Notes: generated from the letters alone by a model not told the origin. A stretch of 64,000 nt of DNA from Prevotella sp. (GCA_017460515.1 JAFUAY010000040.1:1-64000); one strand, 5' to 3'; shown: positions 1 to 8,401, numbered from the stretch's first letter. Translations and numbers: made by a program.

Positions 1-983
1 TGATGAACTACTACCAGCCTCTCAAGGGCAACGCCGCTATGCACTGTAGCGCCAACACCGACATGAACTGCGAGAACACAGCCATCTTCTTCGGTCTCTC
101 AGGCACAGGCAAGACCACCCTCTCGACCGACCCCAAGCGCCTCCTCATCGGCGACGACGAGCACGGATGGGACGACAACGGCGTGTTCAACTTCGAGGGC
201 GGATGCTACGCCAAGGTAATCAACCTCGACAAGGAGAGCGAACCCGACATCTACAACGCCATCAAGCGTAACGCTCTGCTCGAGAACGTGAATGTGGACG
301 AAAACGGCAAAATCGACTTCGCCGACAAGAGAGTGACCGAGAACACACGCGTTTCATATCCTATCGACCACATCGAGAAGATTGCCCAGAAGGTTAACGG
401 TAAGAGCGCAGGTCCTGATGCTAAGAACGTAATCTTCCTCTCTGCTGATGCATTCGGAGTTCTGCCTCCAGTATCTATCCTGACTCCAGAGCAGACTAAG
501 TACTACTTCCTCTCTGGTTTCACAGCTAAGCTGGCTGGTACAGAGCGCGGTATCACAGAGCCTACTCCTACATTCTCTGCTTGCTTCGGCCAGGCATTCC
601 TGGAGTTGCACCCCACAAAGTATGCTGAGGAGCTGGTTAAGAAGATGGAGAAGAGCGGTGCTAAGGCTTACCTCGTTAACACTGGTTGGAACGGTACCGG
701 CAAGCGTATCTCTATCCCCGATACACGTGGTATCATCGACGCTATCCTCGACGGAAGCATCCTGAAGGCTCCTACAAAGAAGGTTCCTTTCTTCGACTTC
801 GAGGTTCCCACAGAGCTGCCTAACGTAAATCCTGCAATCCTTGATCCTCGTGACACTTACGCTACTGCTGCTGAGTGGGAGGAGAAGGCTAAGGATCTGG
901 CTGCCCGCTTCATTAAGAACTTTAAGAAGTACGAGGGTAACGAGGCTGGTAAGGCTCTCGTCGCTGCAGGTCCAAAGTTGTAA
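1..983 (+). CDS. pckA: Phosphoenolpyruvate carboxykinase (ATP), C-terminal part, cut by window start
   Basis: ATP-type PEP carboxykinase interconverts oxaloacetate and PEP with ATP/ADP in the cytosol; in fermentative Bacteroidales it is thought to run toward CO2 fixation on the way to succinate. The frame is open to the left edge. The visible 326 residues carry the P-loop [11 protein letters not shown] (visible residues 31-41) and the following STDPKR and GDDEHGW motifs of the family. The full protein is usually about 530 residues, so roughly 200 are missing. Codon choice changes inside the gene: the first 350 bases favour GCC, GGC and CTC, and the rest favours GCT/GCA, GGT and CTG. The last 22 bases around the stop codon recur 62 bp downstream. 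A terminator hairpin follows at 1067-1117. Identification is secure; the codon shift is unexplained. Confidence 0.96.
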   Translation, partial: MNYYQPLKGNAAMHCSANTDMNCENTAIFFGLSGTGKTTLSTDPKRLLIGDDEHGWDDNGVFNFEGGCYAKVINLDKESEPDIYNAIKRNALLENVNVDENGKIDFADKRVTENTRVSYPIDHIEKIAQKVNGKSAGPDAKNVIFLSADAFGVLPPVSILTPEQTKYYFLSGFTAKLAGTERGITEPTPTFSACFGQAFLELHPTKYAEELVKKMEKSGAKAYLVNTGWNGTGKRISIPDTRGIIDAILDGSILKAPTKKVPFFDFEVPTELPNVNPAILDPRDTYATAAEWEEKAKDLAARFIKNFKKYEGNEAGKALVAAGPKL

Positions 984-1048
984 GACTTGGGACCGAAAGC
1001 AACTTCGCCCTATGCAGGGTTAAGTTTGCAGGTCCAAAGTTGTAAGAC
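965..1048 (+). repeat. 22-bp direct repeat spanning the pckA stop codon
   Basis: An identical 22-base stretch, containing GGTCCAAAGTTGTAA with the stop codon, lies at 965-986 and again at 1027-1048, exactly 62 bp apart. The 40 bases between the copies do not match the gene, so this is a copied 3' tip and not a tandem gene duplication. It may be a recombination or gene-conversion scar, or an assembly artefact. Confidence 0.85.
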
Positions 1049-1066
1049 ATAGACAATAGAAATTAG

Positions 1067-1117
1067 TCGGTCAAAGTGCGAAAAATCATCGCAACTTTGA
1101 CCGATTTTGTTTTTTAT
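1067..1117 (+). terminator. Rho-independent terminator of pckA
   Basis: TCGGTCAAAGTGCGA (1067-1081) pairs with TCGCAACTTTGACCGA (1089-1104) with a single bulged A and a 7-base loop. A T-rich run, TTTTGTTTTTTATTT, follows. It ends pckA and lies just upstream of the nrdJ promoter box. Confidence 0.88.
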
Positions 1118-1121
1118 TTAC

Positions 1122-1129
1122 TATCTTTG
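1122..1129 (+). promoter_or_regulatory. Promoter -7 box of nrdJ
   Basis: TATCTTTG matches the Bacteroidetes primary sigma -7 consensus TAnnTTTG. Candidate -33 TTTG sequences at 1096-1099 and 1106-1109 are part of the upstream terminator. Transcription would start about 20 bases before the ATG at 1154. Confidence 0.75.
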
Positions 1130-1153
1130 CACGCAGATAACAATAACCTGACA

Positions 1154-3790
1154 ATGGAATCTCAGAAAACTTACACGTATGAGGAGGCTTATCAGGCCTC
1201 TCTTGCTTATTTTGGCGGCGATGAACTGGCCGCGCGCGTATGGGTAAATAAGTATGCAATGAAGGATAGCTTCGGTGCTATTTATGAGCAGTCGCCCGCT
1301 GACATGCATTGGCGTATTGCACGTGAGATAGCACGTATAGAAGAGAAGTATGCCTGTTCTGGACGTTCAAAGGGTGAGAAAGCACTGACTGCTGATGATA
1401 TTTTCCAGTTGCTCGATCACTTCCGATATATTGTTCCGGCAGGAAGTCCGATGACGGGTATAGGCAATAATTTCCAGATTGCATCACTCTCCAATTGTTT
1501 CGTCATTGGACTTGATGGAAATGCCGATTCATACGGAGCTATTCTACGTATTGATGAAGAACAAGTCCAACTGATGAAGCGACGTGGAGGTGTAGGCCAT
1601 GACCTGAGCCATATACGTCCGAAGGGTTCTGCTGTTAAGAATTCTGCATTGACCTCAACGGGATTGGTTCCCTTCATGGAACGATACAGTAATAGTACGC
1701 GCGAAGTGGCACAAGACGGACGACGTGGTGCATTGATGCTTTCAGTCAGCATCAAGCATCCTGACTCAGAGGCTTTCATTGATGCCAAAATGGAAGAAGG
1801 CAAGGTGACAGGAGCCAATGTCAGTGTGAAGATTGATGATGCTTTCATGCAGGCAGCCATTGAGGATAAGACCTATGTACAACAGTGGCCTATAGACTTG
1901 CAGAATGCAGAAAATGATCCAGTCTATTCTCAGCCTCCTTATCATAAGGAGATATCCGCAAAGGAACTATGGGAAAAGATTGTCCATAACGCCTGGAAGA
2001 GTGCAGAGCCGGGTGTACTGTTCTGGGATACTATCTTAAGGGAGAGCTTGCCTGACTGCTATGCTGATTTGGGCTTCAGAACAGTATCAACCAATCCTTG
2101 TGGTGAAATACCTCTCTGTCCCTATGACTCGTGTCGACTGCTTAGCATCAACCTTTACTCTTATGTAAAGAATCCATTTACAGCCCAGGCAAGCTTTGAT
2201 TTTGACCTCTTTAAGAAACATGTTCGTGCTGCTCAGCGAATCATGGATGATATCGTTGACCTGGAACTGGAGAAGATTGAACTCATCATGCAGAAGATTA
2301 AGGCTGATCCCCAGTCGGAAGAAGTGAAGAGTGCTGAGCGCCACTTGTGGGAAAAGATTAAACGTAAGAGTTCTATGGGTCGTCGTACGGGCGTAGGAAT
2401 TACTGCTGAAGGTGATATGATTGCAGCAATGGGTCTTCGCTATGGCACCCAGGAGGCAACCGATTTTGCTGTTGAGGTGCATAAGACGCTTTGCCTGACG
2501 GCCTATCGTTCAAGTGTTGAGATGGCTAAGGAACGTGGCGCTTTCGAAATCTTTGATGCCAAACGTGAGGAAAATAATCCCTTCATGCTTCGTATCAAGG
2601 AAGCTGATCCCCAACTCTATCAGGAAATGAAAAAGGTGGGTCGTCGTAATATTGCCTGTCTGACCATTGCACCTACAGGTACCACCTCGTTGATGACACA
2701 GACAACCAGTGGTATTGAGCCCGTATTCCTTCCTTTCTATAAGCGTCGTCGCAAGGTGAACCCAAATGATACTGATGTGCATGTTGACTATGTTGATGAG
2801 GTGGGCGACTCTTTCGAGGAATATATTGTTTATCATCCGAAGTTCTTGGAGTGGATGCGTGTACAGGGACTTGACCCTGACAAACGCTATACACAGGATG
2901 AAATTGATGAACTCGTAGCCCGTTCTCCCTACTATAAGGCTACGGCAAACGATGTGGATTGGCTCATGAAGGTGCGTATGCAGGGCGCAATCCAGAAGTG
3001 GGTGGACCATTCTATCAGCGTGACAGTCAATCTTCCGAATGACGTTGACGAGGATTTGGTCAACAGACTCTATGTGGAGGCTTGGCGTTCGGGATGTAAG
3101 GGATGCACGATTTATCGTGATGGATCGCGTTCGGGAGTGATGATCTCTGTAACGAAGAAGGAGAAGAAGAGCGAAGAGACCGTAACCGATAATAATCTTG
3201 AGAACGCTCCACAGCAGGATGCGCCTTGTAAGCATCCACAGGTGACAGAGATTCGTCCGCAGGTGTTGGAGTGCGATGTGGTTCGCTTCCAAAACAACAA
3301 AGAAAAATGGGTGGCATTGGTAGGCTTGCTCGATGGCTATCCATACGAAATCTTCACAGGTCTTCAGGATGATGATGAAGGAATCATGTTGCCTAAATCT
3401 GTTACAAAGGGTAAGATTGTCAAGCAGACGAACCCTGATGGTACGAAGCGTTATGACTTCCAGTTTGAGAATAAGCGTGGCTACAAGACCACTGTTGAAG
3501 GACTTTCGGAGAAGTTCAACCCTGAATACTGGAACTATGCCAAACTGATATCTGGTGTGTTGCGCTATCGTATGCCTATTGAGCATGTGATCAAGCTGGT
3601 CTCTTCATTGCAGCTGAAGTCAGAGAGCATCAATACCTGGAAGAATGGTGTGGAACGAGCTCTGAAGAAATATGTGATGGATGGCACGGAGGCCAAGGGA
3701 CAGGTTTGTCCCAATTGCGGTCACGAGTCGCTGGTCTATCAGGAGGGTTGCCTGATTTGTAAGAACTGTGGTGCAAGCAGGTGTGGTTAA
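1154..3790 (+). CDS. nrdJ: Class II adenosylcobalamin-dependent ribonucleotide reductase
   Basis: This enzyme reduces ribonucleotides to deoxyribonucleotides with a cobalamin-generated radical, supplying dNTPs with or without oxygen. The 878-residue product has SNCFVIG near residue 112 (first redox cysteine region), the NPCGEIPL catalytic loop near residue 314 (radical Cys and Glu), and the glycine-rich APTGTTS segment. It ends in a zinc ribbon with CPNCG and CKNCG pairs from about residue 852, as in vitamin B12-dependent reductases. An in-frame GTG at 1076 would add 26 residues, but it lies inside the pckA terminator stem and upstream of the promoter box, so the ATG at 1154 is chosen. folB follows 33 bp after the stop. 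Confidence 0.95.
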   Translation: MESQKTYTYEEAYQASLAYFGGDELAARVWVNKYAMKDSFGAIYEQSPADMHWRIAREIARIEEKYACSGRSKGEKALTADDIFQLLDHFRYIVPAGSPMTGIGNNFQIASLSNCFVIGLDGNADSYGAILRIDEEQVQLMKRRGGVGHDLSHIRPKGSAVKNSALTSTGLVPFMERYSNSTREVAQDGRRGALMLSVSIKHPDSEAFIDAKMEEGKVTGANVSVKIDDAFMQAAIEDKTYVQQWPIDLQNAENDPVYSQPPYHKEISAKELWEKIVHNAWKSAEPGVLFWDTILRESLPDCYADLGFRTVSTNPCGEIPLCPYDSCRLLSINLYSYVKNPFTAQASFDFDLFKKHVRAAQRIMDDIVDLELEKIELIMQKIKADPQSEEVKSAERHLWEKIKRKSSMGRRTGVGITAEGDMIAAMGLRYGTQEATDFAVEVHKTLCLTAYRSSVEMAKERGAFEIFDAKREENNPFMLRIKEADPQLYQEMKKVGRRNIACLTIAPTGTTSLMTQTTSGIEPVFLPFYKRRRKVNPNDTDVHVDYVDEVGDSFEEYIVYHPKFLEWMRVQGLDPDKRYTQDEIDELVARSPYYKATANDVDWLMKVRMQGAIQKWVDHSISVTVNLPNDVDEDLVNRLYVEAWRSGCKGCTIYRDGSRSGVMISVTKKEKKSEETVTDNNLENAPQQDAPCKHPQVTEIRPQVLECDVVRFQNNKEKWVALVGLLDGYPYEIFTGLQDDDEGIMLPKSVTKGKIVKQTNPDGTKRYDFQFENKRGYKTTVEGLSEKFNPEYWNYAKLISGVLRYRMPIEHVIKLVSSLQLKSESINTWKNGVERALKKYVMDGTEAKGQVCPNCGHESLVYQEGCLICKNCGASRCG

Positions 3791-3823
3791 GAAGCAAGAG
3801 GTGGAAAGTGACTGGTAAGAGGG

Positions 3824-4204
3824 ATGGAAAGTCTCGATAGCTACATATTTATACGCGACCTGCGCCTTTACGCCTATCATGGCGTGATGGCTCAGGAACG
3901 TAGGGTAGGAGGGTGGTATACGCTTTCCTTACGCGTACATTATAATATAATATGTGCCATGGAGAGCGATGAGGTCAGCGATACGGTAAATTATGCTGAA
4001 CTCTTTGAGATGGTTAAGGCTGAGATGTCAATCCCGTCGAATTTGCTCGAACATGTGGCTGGGCGTATAGCAAAGGCTGTGTTTAATGCTTATCGTGATG
4101 TGACGGCAATTGACTTGACAATTGTGAAGGATAATCCACCGATGGGAGCCCATTGCCGTGGTGCAGGAGTGGAACTACACTTAATAAATGATAAAACCAA
4201 GTAG
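3824..4204 (+). CDS. folB: Dihydroneopterin aldolase
   Basis: Cleaves 7,8-dihydroneopterin to 6-hydroxymethyl-dihydropterin and glycolaldehyde in folate synthesis. The 126-residue length is normal. Family residues are visible: the RLYAYHG start with Glu25, Tyr57 in VNYAEL, Glu76 in LLEHVAG, and Lys102 in IVKDNPP. The gene lies 33 bp after nrdJ with no promoter seen between them, so the two may be co-transcribed, which would link dNTP and folate supply. The next gene has its own promoter. Confidence 0.94.
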   Translation: MESLDSYIFIRDLRLYAYHGVMAQERRVGGWYTLSLRVHYNIICAMESDEVSDTVNYAELFEMVKAEMSIPSNLLEHVAGRIAKAVFNAYRDVTAIDLTIVKDNPPMGAHCRGAGVELHLINDKTK

Positions 4205-4233
4205 CGATTGATAGTTTTTCCGCTAATAAAGCG

Positions 4234-4241
4234 TAATTTTG
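4234..4241 (+). promoter_or_regulatory. Promoter -7 box of the amidase gene
   Basis: TAATTTTG matches TAnnTTTG and sits 32 bases before the ATG at 4274. Confidence 0.7.
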
Positions 4242-4273
4242 CAGCGGAATTCTGAGCATGTAGGCTTATCGTC

Positions 4274-5521
4274 ATGAAGATGAATCATAGAATGAAGGTA
4301 AAGAGAGTCATATCCTTTTTGTTGCTGATGTGCAGTTTTACGGTTGCTTTTGCGGCTGTAAAACAGAAATATACGCTGGTAATTGATGCGGGACATGGTG
4401 GTAAAGATGCTGGTGCCTGTGCTTTTGGCGCAAAAGAAAAAAATATTAATCTGAATGTGGCGTTGGCTTTCGGACGCTACGTAGAGCGCAACTGTCCTGA
4501 TGTCCGTGTAATCTATACCCGTAAGACGGATGTGTTTATCCCTTTGCATGAACGTGCATCCATTGCCAACCGTAATAAGGCGGATGTGTTCATCTCTATC
4601 CATACCAATGCGGTAGCCAGTAAGCGTCCTATCGTTGGCATGGAGACCTACACAATGGGTATGCGTCGCAGCGATGAGAAACTCAGTGCAGCTATGCGAG
4701 AGAACGAAGTTGTGCTCATCGAGAAAGATTATAAGCAGCACTATGCAGGCTATGACCCGCGTTCGCCTGAGAGCATGATGGTCTTTCAGATTATGAACGA
4801 GCAGAATATGGCCAAGAGTGTAGAATTGGCCAGTATGATACAAAAGTACACCTGTTCAACGGCAGGTCGTCCTAATAAGGGTGTGCGTCAAGATGCCTTC
4901 CTGGTGCTTCGAGAGACCTCGATGCCAGCCTGCTTGGTAGAGTTGGGATATATCACAACACGCTCGGATATGTCCTATCTGACGAATAGCAAGAATGTTG
5001 ATTTGATGGGAAAAGGTATCTATCAGGCTTTTGTCGCTTTTAAGAACAAGCAGATGGGCAAGGCTGTTCCTCCCCAAAGAACTGCAGAGATTACTCAGCC
5101 AGCAGAAGAAGCTCAACAAATAGAAGAGGTTACGCAGTCGCCAGTTGTAGAGACTCCGCAGCAGCAATTAGCGGAGACCCCGGTTCAGGAAGAGGCGCAG
5201 CCTGTCGCTGTGACAACCACTGAACAATCTGCTTCTGGTAATTGGGCTAAGCCCATATTTATGGTTCAGCTGTTTGTGAGTAATGTGAAGTTGAAGAATA
5301 CTGACAGCAGACTGAGAGGATTGAAGGATGTACATTCCTTCAAGGAGGGAAATACCTGGAAGTATGCTGTGGGCGCTTCAGATAATTATAATGAGGTGTA
5401 TCAGAAGCGAAAGCAATTGTTAAAGAAGTATCCCCAAGCCTTTATTATTGCTTTCAGAAACGGACAGAAGATGGATGCCGGAAAGGCCTATGAGGAGTTT
5501 AAGCAGCGTAGGGGCAAGTAA
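4274..5521 (+). CDS. N-acetylmuramoyl-L-alanine amidase (Amidase_3) with SPOR-like tail
   Basis: A periplasmic zinc amidase that cuts the bond between N-acetylmuramic acid and the stem peptide, of the AmiC type used in daughter-cell separation. A signal peptide covers about residues 1-28. The catalytic domain shows zinc ligands His41 (DAGHGGKD), Glu56 (KEKNINL) and His110 (SIHTNA), and the catalytic Glu222 (CLVELGY). A Gln/Glu/Pro-rich linker (about 260-325) leads to a C-terminal segment (about 325-410) resembling a SPOR peptidoglycan-binding domain. It is followed by the MCE gene 55 bp downstream. ATGs at 4280 and 4292 are alternative starts and would still keep a signal peptide. Confidence 0.92.
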   Translation: MKMNHRMKVKRVISFLLLMCSFTVAFAAVKQKYTLVIDAGHGGKDAGACAFGAKEKNINLNVALAFGRYVERNCPDVRVIYTRKTDVFIPLHERASIANRNKADVFISIHTNAVASKRPIVGMETYTMGMRRSDEKLSAAMRENEVVLIEKDYKQHYAGYDPRSPESMMVFQIMNEQNMAKSVELASMIQKYTCSTAGRPNKGVRQDAFLVLRETSMPACLVELGYITTRSDMSYLTNSKNVDLMGKGIYQAFVAFKNKQMGKAVPPQRTAEITQPAEEAQQIEEVTQSPVVETPQQQLAETPVQEEAQPVAVTTTEQSASGNWAKPIFMVQLFVSNVKLKNTDSRLRGLKDVHSFKEGNTWKYAVGASDNYNEVYQKRKQLLKKYPQAFIIAFRNGQKMDAGKAYEEFKQRRGK

Positions 5522-5576
5522 GGTATTCATGCTGAATAAGCAAACAAGAACAGATAATTATTAAAGGAGAATAAAT

Positions 5577-6476
5577 ATGAAGTTGACCAATGAAGTGAAG
5601 ATTGCTCTGGTGGCGATAGTTGGTATCGTCCTGCTGTTTTTTGGCTTACAGTATCTGAAAGGGAAGAAGATGTTCTCAACTGACGATTACTATTATGCCC
5701 AATTCGATGACGTAACAGGTATGTCGGCAGCAAGTCCTGTCTATGCCAACGGCTTCAAGGTCGGCGTTGTTGAAGATATTGTTTACGATTATGCTCATCC
5801 TGAGAATATCGTTGCAGCCCTTTCTGTTGACCCTCGTCTGAATATGCCAAAGGGAACGCGCGCTGAGATTACGAGCGATCTGCTGGGTAACGTACGCATT
5901 GAGTTGCGTTTGGGACCGAACCCCCTTGAACTTATGCAGCGTGGTGATACTATTAGTGGTAGCATCCATAAGGGAATGATGGACAAAGCTGCCGCAATGG
6001 TGCCTCAGATAGAGCAAATGTTACCAAAGCTTGACTCTATTCTTACCAGCGTCAATACACTTCTGGCTTCTCCGGCACTGGCGAATTCCCTCAATAATGT
6101 TGATCATATCACGTCAAACCTCAATTCAGCTACTCATGAGTTGAGTCAGCTCTCTGCTACGCTCAATCAGCAGATGCCTCAGATGATTGCCAAGACCAAT
6201 GGCGTACTGGAGAATACAGAGGGACTGACCAGACAGTTGAACAGCATTGATGTGGCTTCAACGATGAACAAGGTTGACCAGACACTCAACAACGTAGAGC
6301 AGATGACACGGGCTTTGAACAGCAAGGAGGGTACACTGGGATTGCTGATGCATGATGCACAGCTTTATAATAATATGAACGCAACGATGCATGATGCCGA
6401 CCAACTGCTCATCGACTTCAAACAGCATCCTAAACGTTATGTGCATTTCTCGGTTTTTGGTAAAAAAGACAAGTAA
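5577..6476 (+). CDS. MCE/MlaD-family lipid transport protein
   Basis: MlaD-type proteins are anchored in the inner membrane and bind phospholipid for transport between the two membranes. The 299 residues have one N-terminal membrane helix (about 9-27), an MCE domain (about 38-115) with the ANGFKVGVVEDI region, and a long Asn/Gln/Leu-rich helical tail (about 140-280) typical of single-MCE Bacteroidetes proteins. GGAG lies 8 bp upstream of the ATG. The gene follows the amidase, an arrangement I recall as common in Bacteroidales. The ATPase and permease partners (MlaF/MlaE) are not in the window. Confidence 0.9.
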   Translation: MKLTNEVKIALVAIVGIVLLFFGLQYLKGKKMFSTDDYYYAQFDDVTGMSAASPVYANGFKVGVVEDIVYDYAHPENIVAALSVDPRLNMPKGTRAEITSDLLGNVRIELRLGPNPLELMQRGDTISGSIHKGMMDKAAAMVPQIEQMLPKLDSILTSVNTLLASPALANSLNNVDHITSNLNSATHELSQLSATLNQQMPQMIAKTNGVLENTEGLTRQLNSIDVASTMNKVDQTLNNVEQMTRALNSKEGTLGLLMHDAQLYNNMNATMHDADQLLIDFKQHPKRYVHFSVFGKKDK

Positions 6477-6542
6477 TAAACCCAAGAAGGAGAATAGTAT
6501 AAAAAATAGCAAAAAGTATTCAATTTTAATTTTGTCTAAATA

Positions 6543-6590
6543 AAAATCAGCTGGTTGCTACTTCTTTTTGAGTTGTAACCAGCTGATTTT
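6543..6590. terminator. Hairpin terminator between mlaD-like gene and dnaA
   Basis: AAAATCAGCTGGTT (6543-6556) and AACCAGCTGATTTT (6577-6590) are perfect 14-base inverted repeats with a 20-base loop. The arms end in an A-run and a T-run, so the structure can act in both directions. Confidence 0.85.
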
Positions 6591-6670
6591 CAATAAGGTC
6601 GAAATTCGCAATAGTCAGAGTACTAAAAAAAGCGTGAAACAATATAATTATCCGTAAATAAGAAAGTTAC

Positions 6671-6685
6671 GTGTTTTGTAAACAC
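6671..6685. promoter_or_regulatory. Perfect inverted repeat, candidate operator of dnaA
   Basis: GTGTTT-TGT-AAACAC is a perfect 6+3+6 dyad lying 7 bases upstream of the -7 box at 6693-6700, where a repressor or activator of dnaA could bind. The regulator is unknown. Confidence 0.5.
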
Positions 6686-6692
6686 AATACTC

Positions 6693-6700
6693 TATTTTTG
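6693..6700 (+). promoter_or_regulatory. Candidate upstream promoter (P1) of dnaA
   Basis: TATTTTTG matches TAnnTTTG, about 92 bases before the dnaA ATG. Confidence 0.55.
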
Positions 6701-6705
6701 CGGAT

Positions 6706-6737
6706 TTTGTTATTTCAGAAAAAAGTCCGACCTTTGC
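6706..6737 (+). promoter_or_regulatory. Candidate downstream promoter (P2) of dnaA
   Basis: TTTG at 6706-6709 is followed after 20 bases by GACCTTTG at 6730-6737, which departs from TAnnTTTG only at the first base. It would give a leader of about 50 bases. Confidence 0.5.
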
Positions 6738-6791
6738 ACTGCGATTATCAAAACATAATCAATCATAAGTAATCTAAAAGAACAACGCCTA

Positions 6792-8204
6792 ATGCAACAA
6801 AGTCACAAATTGCTGTGGGATAATTTTCTGAAATTGATTCAGAGAAACGTTCCTGAGCAAACATACAAAACATGGTTCGAGCCCATCGTATTCGAGAGAT
6901 ACGATGAGGAACGTTCGACTTTGTTGGTGCAGGTTGATAGCCCCTATGTCTACGAGTATCTGGAGGAACATTTCGTTCAGTTGATGGGGTGGGCTTTGAA
7001 CCAAAGTTTCCACGCAAACGTGAGGCTGACTTACCGCGTGGTGACGGATAAGGCGCATAAGATTACTCAGGAGTTCGAGAGTGACGAGCCAGCTGATATT
7101 GAATCTGTACCAGCTTCTAATCATGTCAATAAAGCACCCGATGTGCTTGATGCAGCATTGCCTCAACAGCTAAATTCGCAGTTGGACCCCAAACGAACTT
7201 TCGATAATTTCATTGAGGGTGCTTCCAATAAGTTGCCTCGTACTGTAGGCCTTTCGATTGCTGAACATCCGGGAAAGTCTACTTTCAATCCTTTCTTTAT
7301 CTACGGACCTTCAGGCTGTGGCAAGACGCATCTGATTAATGCCGTTGGCGTACATATTAAAAAGATGTATCCACAGAAGCGCGTGCTTTACGTTTCTGCC
7401 CATTTGTTCCAGGTGCAGTTTGTGGATGCTAAGCTGCAGAATAAAATCAATGACTTCATCAACTTCTATCAGACTATCGATGTTCTGATTGTTGATGATG
7501 TGCAGGAGTGGGCTACCTCTGAAAAGACAGTTGCCACGTTCTTCTATATTTTTGACCATCTGTTCCGCTTGGGTAAGCAGATTATTCTGGCCAGCGATCG
7601 TCCTCCTGTTGACCTTGCCTGGCTGAAGGATCGTATGCTCACCCGTTTCTCTTGCGGACTGATTGCTGAACTGGAGAAACCCAATGTGCAGCTCTGCGTG
7701 GATATACTGGAGTCAAAATGTCGTCGTGATGGTTTGAAGATATCATCTGATGTTATTCAGTTTATTGCAAGCACAGCTAATGGAAGCGTTCGCGACTTGG
7801 AAGGTGTCATCAACTCACTGATGGCCTATAGTATAGTCTATAATTCCAATATCGATATGCGTCTGGCTGAGCGCGTCATCCAGCGTGCTGTCAAGGTTGA
7901 CAACCATCCGCTTACAGTTGATGATATCCTGGATACTGTTTGTCAGCACTACAAAGTATCGCAGCAGAACGTGTTCAGCAAGAGCCGTAAGCGTGATTAT
8001 GTATTGGCAAGACAAATCTCCATGTATCTGGCACAGAAGTTCACGAAGATGCCAACCTCACGTATTGGTCAGCTAATAGGAGGTCGCGACCATTCAACGG
8101 TAATCCATAGCTGTTCAGCTGTTGAGCAGCGACTGAAGGTCGACAAGGCTTTCGTCGAAGAACTGAACAGCATCGAATCATCCTTCCGACTGAAACACGC
8201 TTAG
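6792..8204 (+). CDS. dnaA: Chromosomal replication initiator DnaA
   Basis: DnaA binds and melts the replication origin. The 470 residues contain the N-terminal helicase-interaction domain (about 1-85), a variable linker, and the AAA+ core with Walker A GPSGCGKTH (about 171-179) and Walker B VLIVDDVQEW (about 231). The C-terminal DNA-binding domain has the signature GGRDHSTVIHSC near residue 430. Length is normal. dnaN and recF are not adjacent, so the gene does not mark an oriC of the E. coli or Bacillus type. The TAG stop is the first part of a 22-bp tandem repeat array that runs into the terminator. Confidence 0.98.
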   Translation: MQQSHKLLWDNFLKLIQRNVPEQTYKTWFEPIVFERYDEERSTLLVQVDSPYVYEYLEEHFVQLMGWALNQSFHANVRLTYRVVTDKAHKITQEFESDEPADIESVPASNHVNKAPDVLDAALPQQLNSQLDPKRTFDNFIEGASNKLPRTVGLSIAEHPGKSTFNPFFIYGPSGCGKTHLINAVGVHIKKMYPQKRVLYVSAHLFQVQFVDAKLQNKINDFINFYQTIDVLIVDDVQEWATSEKTVATFFYIFDHLFRLGKQIILASDRPPVDLAWLKDRMLTRFSCGLIAELEKPNVQLCVDILESKCRRDGLKISSDVIQFIASTANGSVRDLEGVINSLMAYSIVYNSNIDMRLAERVIQRAVKVDNHPLTVDDILDTVCQHYKVSQQNVFSKSRKRDYVLARQISMYLAQKFTKMPTSRIGQLIGGRDHSTVIHSCSAVEQRLKVDKAFVEELNSIESSFRLKHA

Positions 8205-8298
8205 CGTTCCTAGGCTTTGCTCATAGCGTTCCTAGGCTTCACTCCTAGCGTTCCTAGGCTTCACGCTTAGCGTTGCTATGCTTTACTCTGAGCGTTCC
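8202..8298 (+). repeat. 22-bp tandem repeat array at the dnaA 3' end
   Basis: Four full units begin at 8202, 8224, 8246 and 8268, exactly 22 bp apart. Each starts TAGCGTTCC (TAGCGTTGC in unit 4). The first three contain the palindrome CCTAGG. The core AGCGTTCC occurs at 8203, 8225, 8247, 8269 (one mismatch) and 8291; the fifth is the left arm of the terminator. AGCGT and ACGCT at the edges of a unit form a further dyad. Confidence 0.95.
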
Positions 8299-8320
8299 AG
8301 TGGAACGCTTTTTCTTTTTT
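8291..8320 (+). terminator. Terminator of dnaA built from the repeat array
   Basis: AGCGTTCC (8291-8298), AGT loop, GGAACGCT (8302-8309), then TTTTCTTTTTT. The left arm is the fifth copy of the 22-bp repeat, so each upstream AGCGTTCC could also pair with the right arm. Confidence 0.9.
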
Positions 8321-8365
8321 GTACTTTTTAACTACGATTCTCGTATAGAAACACTAAAGAATTAG

Positions 8366-8373
8366 TACCTTTG
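8366..8373 (+). promoter_or_regulatory. Promoter -7 box of the histidine kinase gene
   Basis: TACCTTTG matches TAnnTTTG exactly, 28 bases before the ATG at 8402. No clear TTTG -33 element precedes it. Confidence 0.7.
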
Positions 8374-8401
8374 CGGAGTAAAACCACCTAAAACTTACTG
8401 C

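Larger units (their letters stand above)
6477..6791. other. 315-bp intergenic region upstream of dnaA
   Basis: AT-rich spacer with no credible gene. It contains a terminator hairpin (6543-6590), a perfect inverted repeat (6671-6685), two candidate promoters (6693-6700 and 6706-6737), and one weak DnaA-box-like 9-mer TTATCCGTA at 6648-6656 (7 of 9 matches). There is no cluster of DnaA boxes, so I do not call an origin here. Confidence 0.7.

Noticed and set aside
1076-1153. GTG start giving nrdJ 26 more residues
   Set aside because: The GTG lies inside the pckA terminator stem and upstream of the promoter box at 1122-1129.
2510-3586. Long minus-strand open frame inside nrdJ
   Set aside because: It is an antisense shadow: the plus-strand frame has all the motifs of a class II reductase, and the shadow has no recognisable domain or ribosome site.
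6477-6791. Replication origin next to dnaA
   Set aside because: Only one weak DnaA-box-like 9-mer is seen, and neighbouring origin genes such as dnaN are missing. A GC-skew plot of the whole chromosome would be needed.
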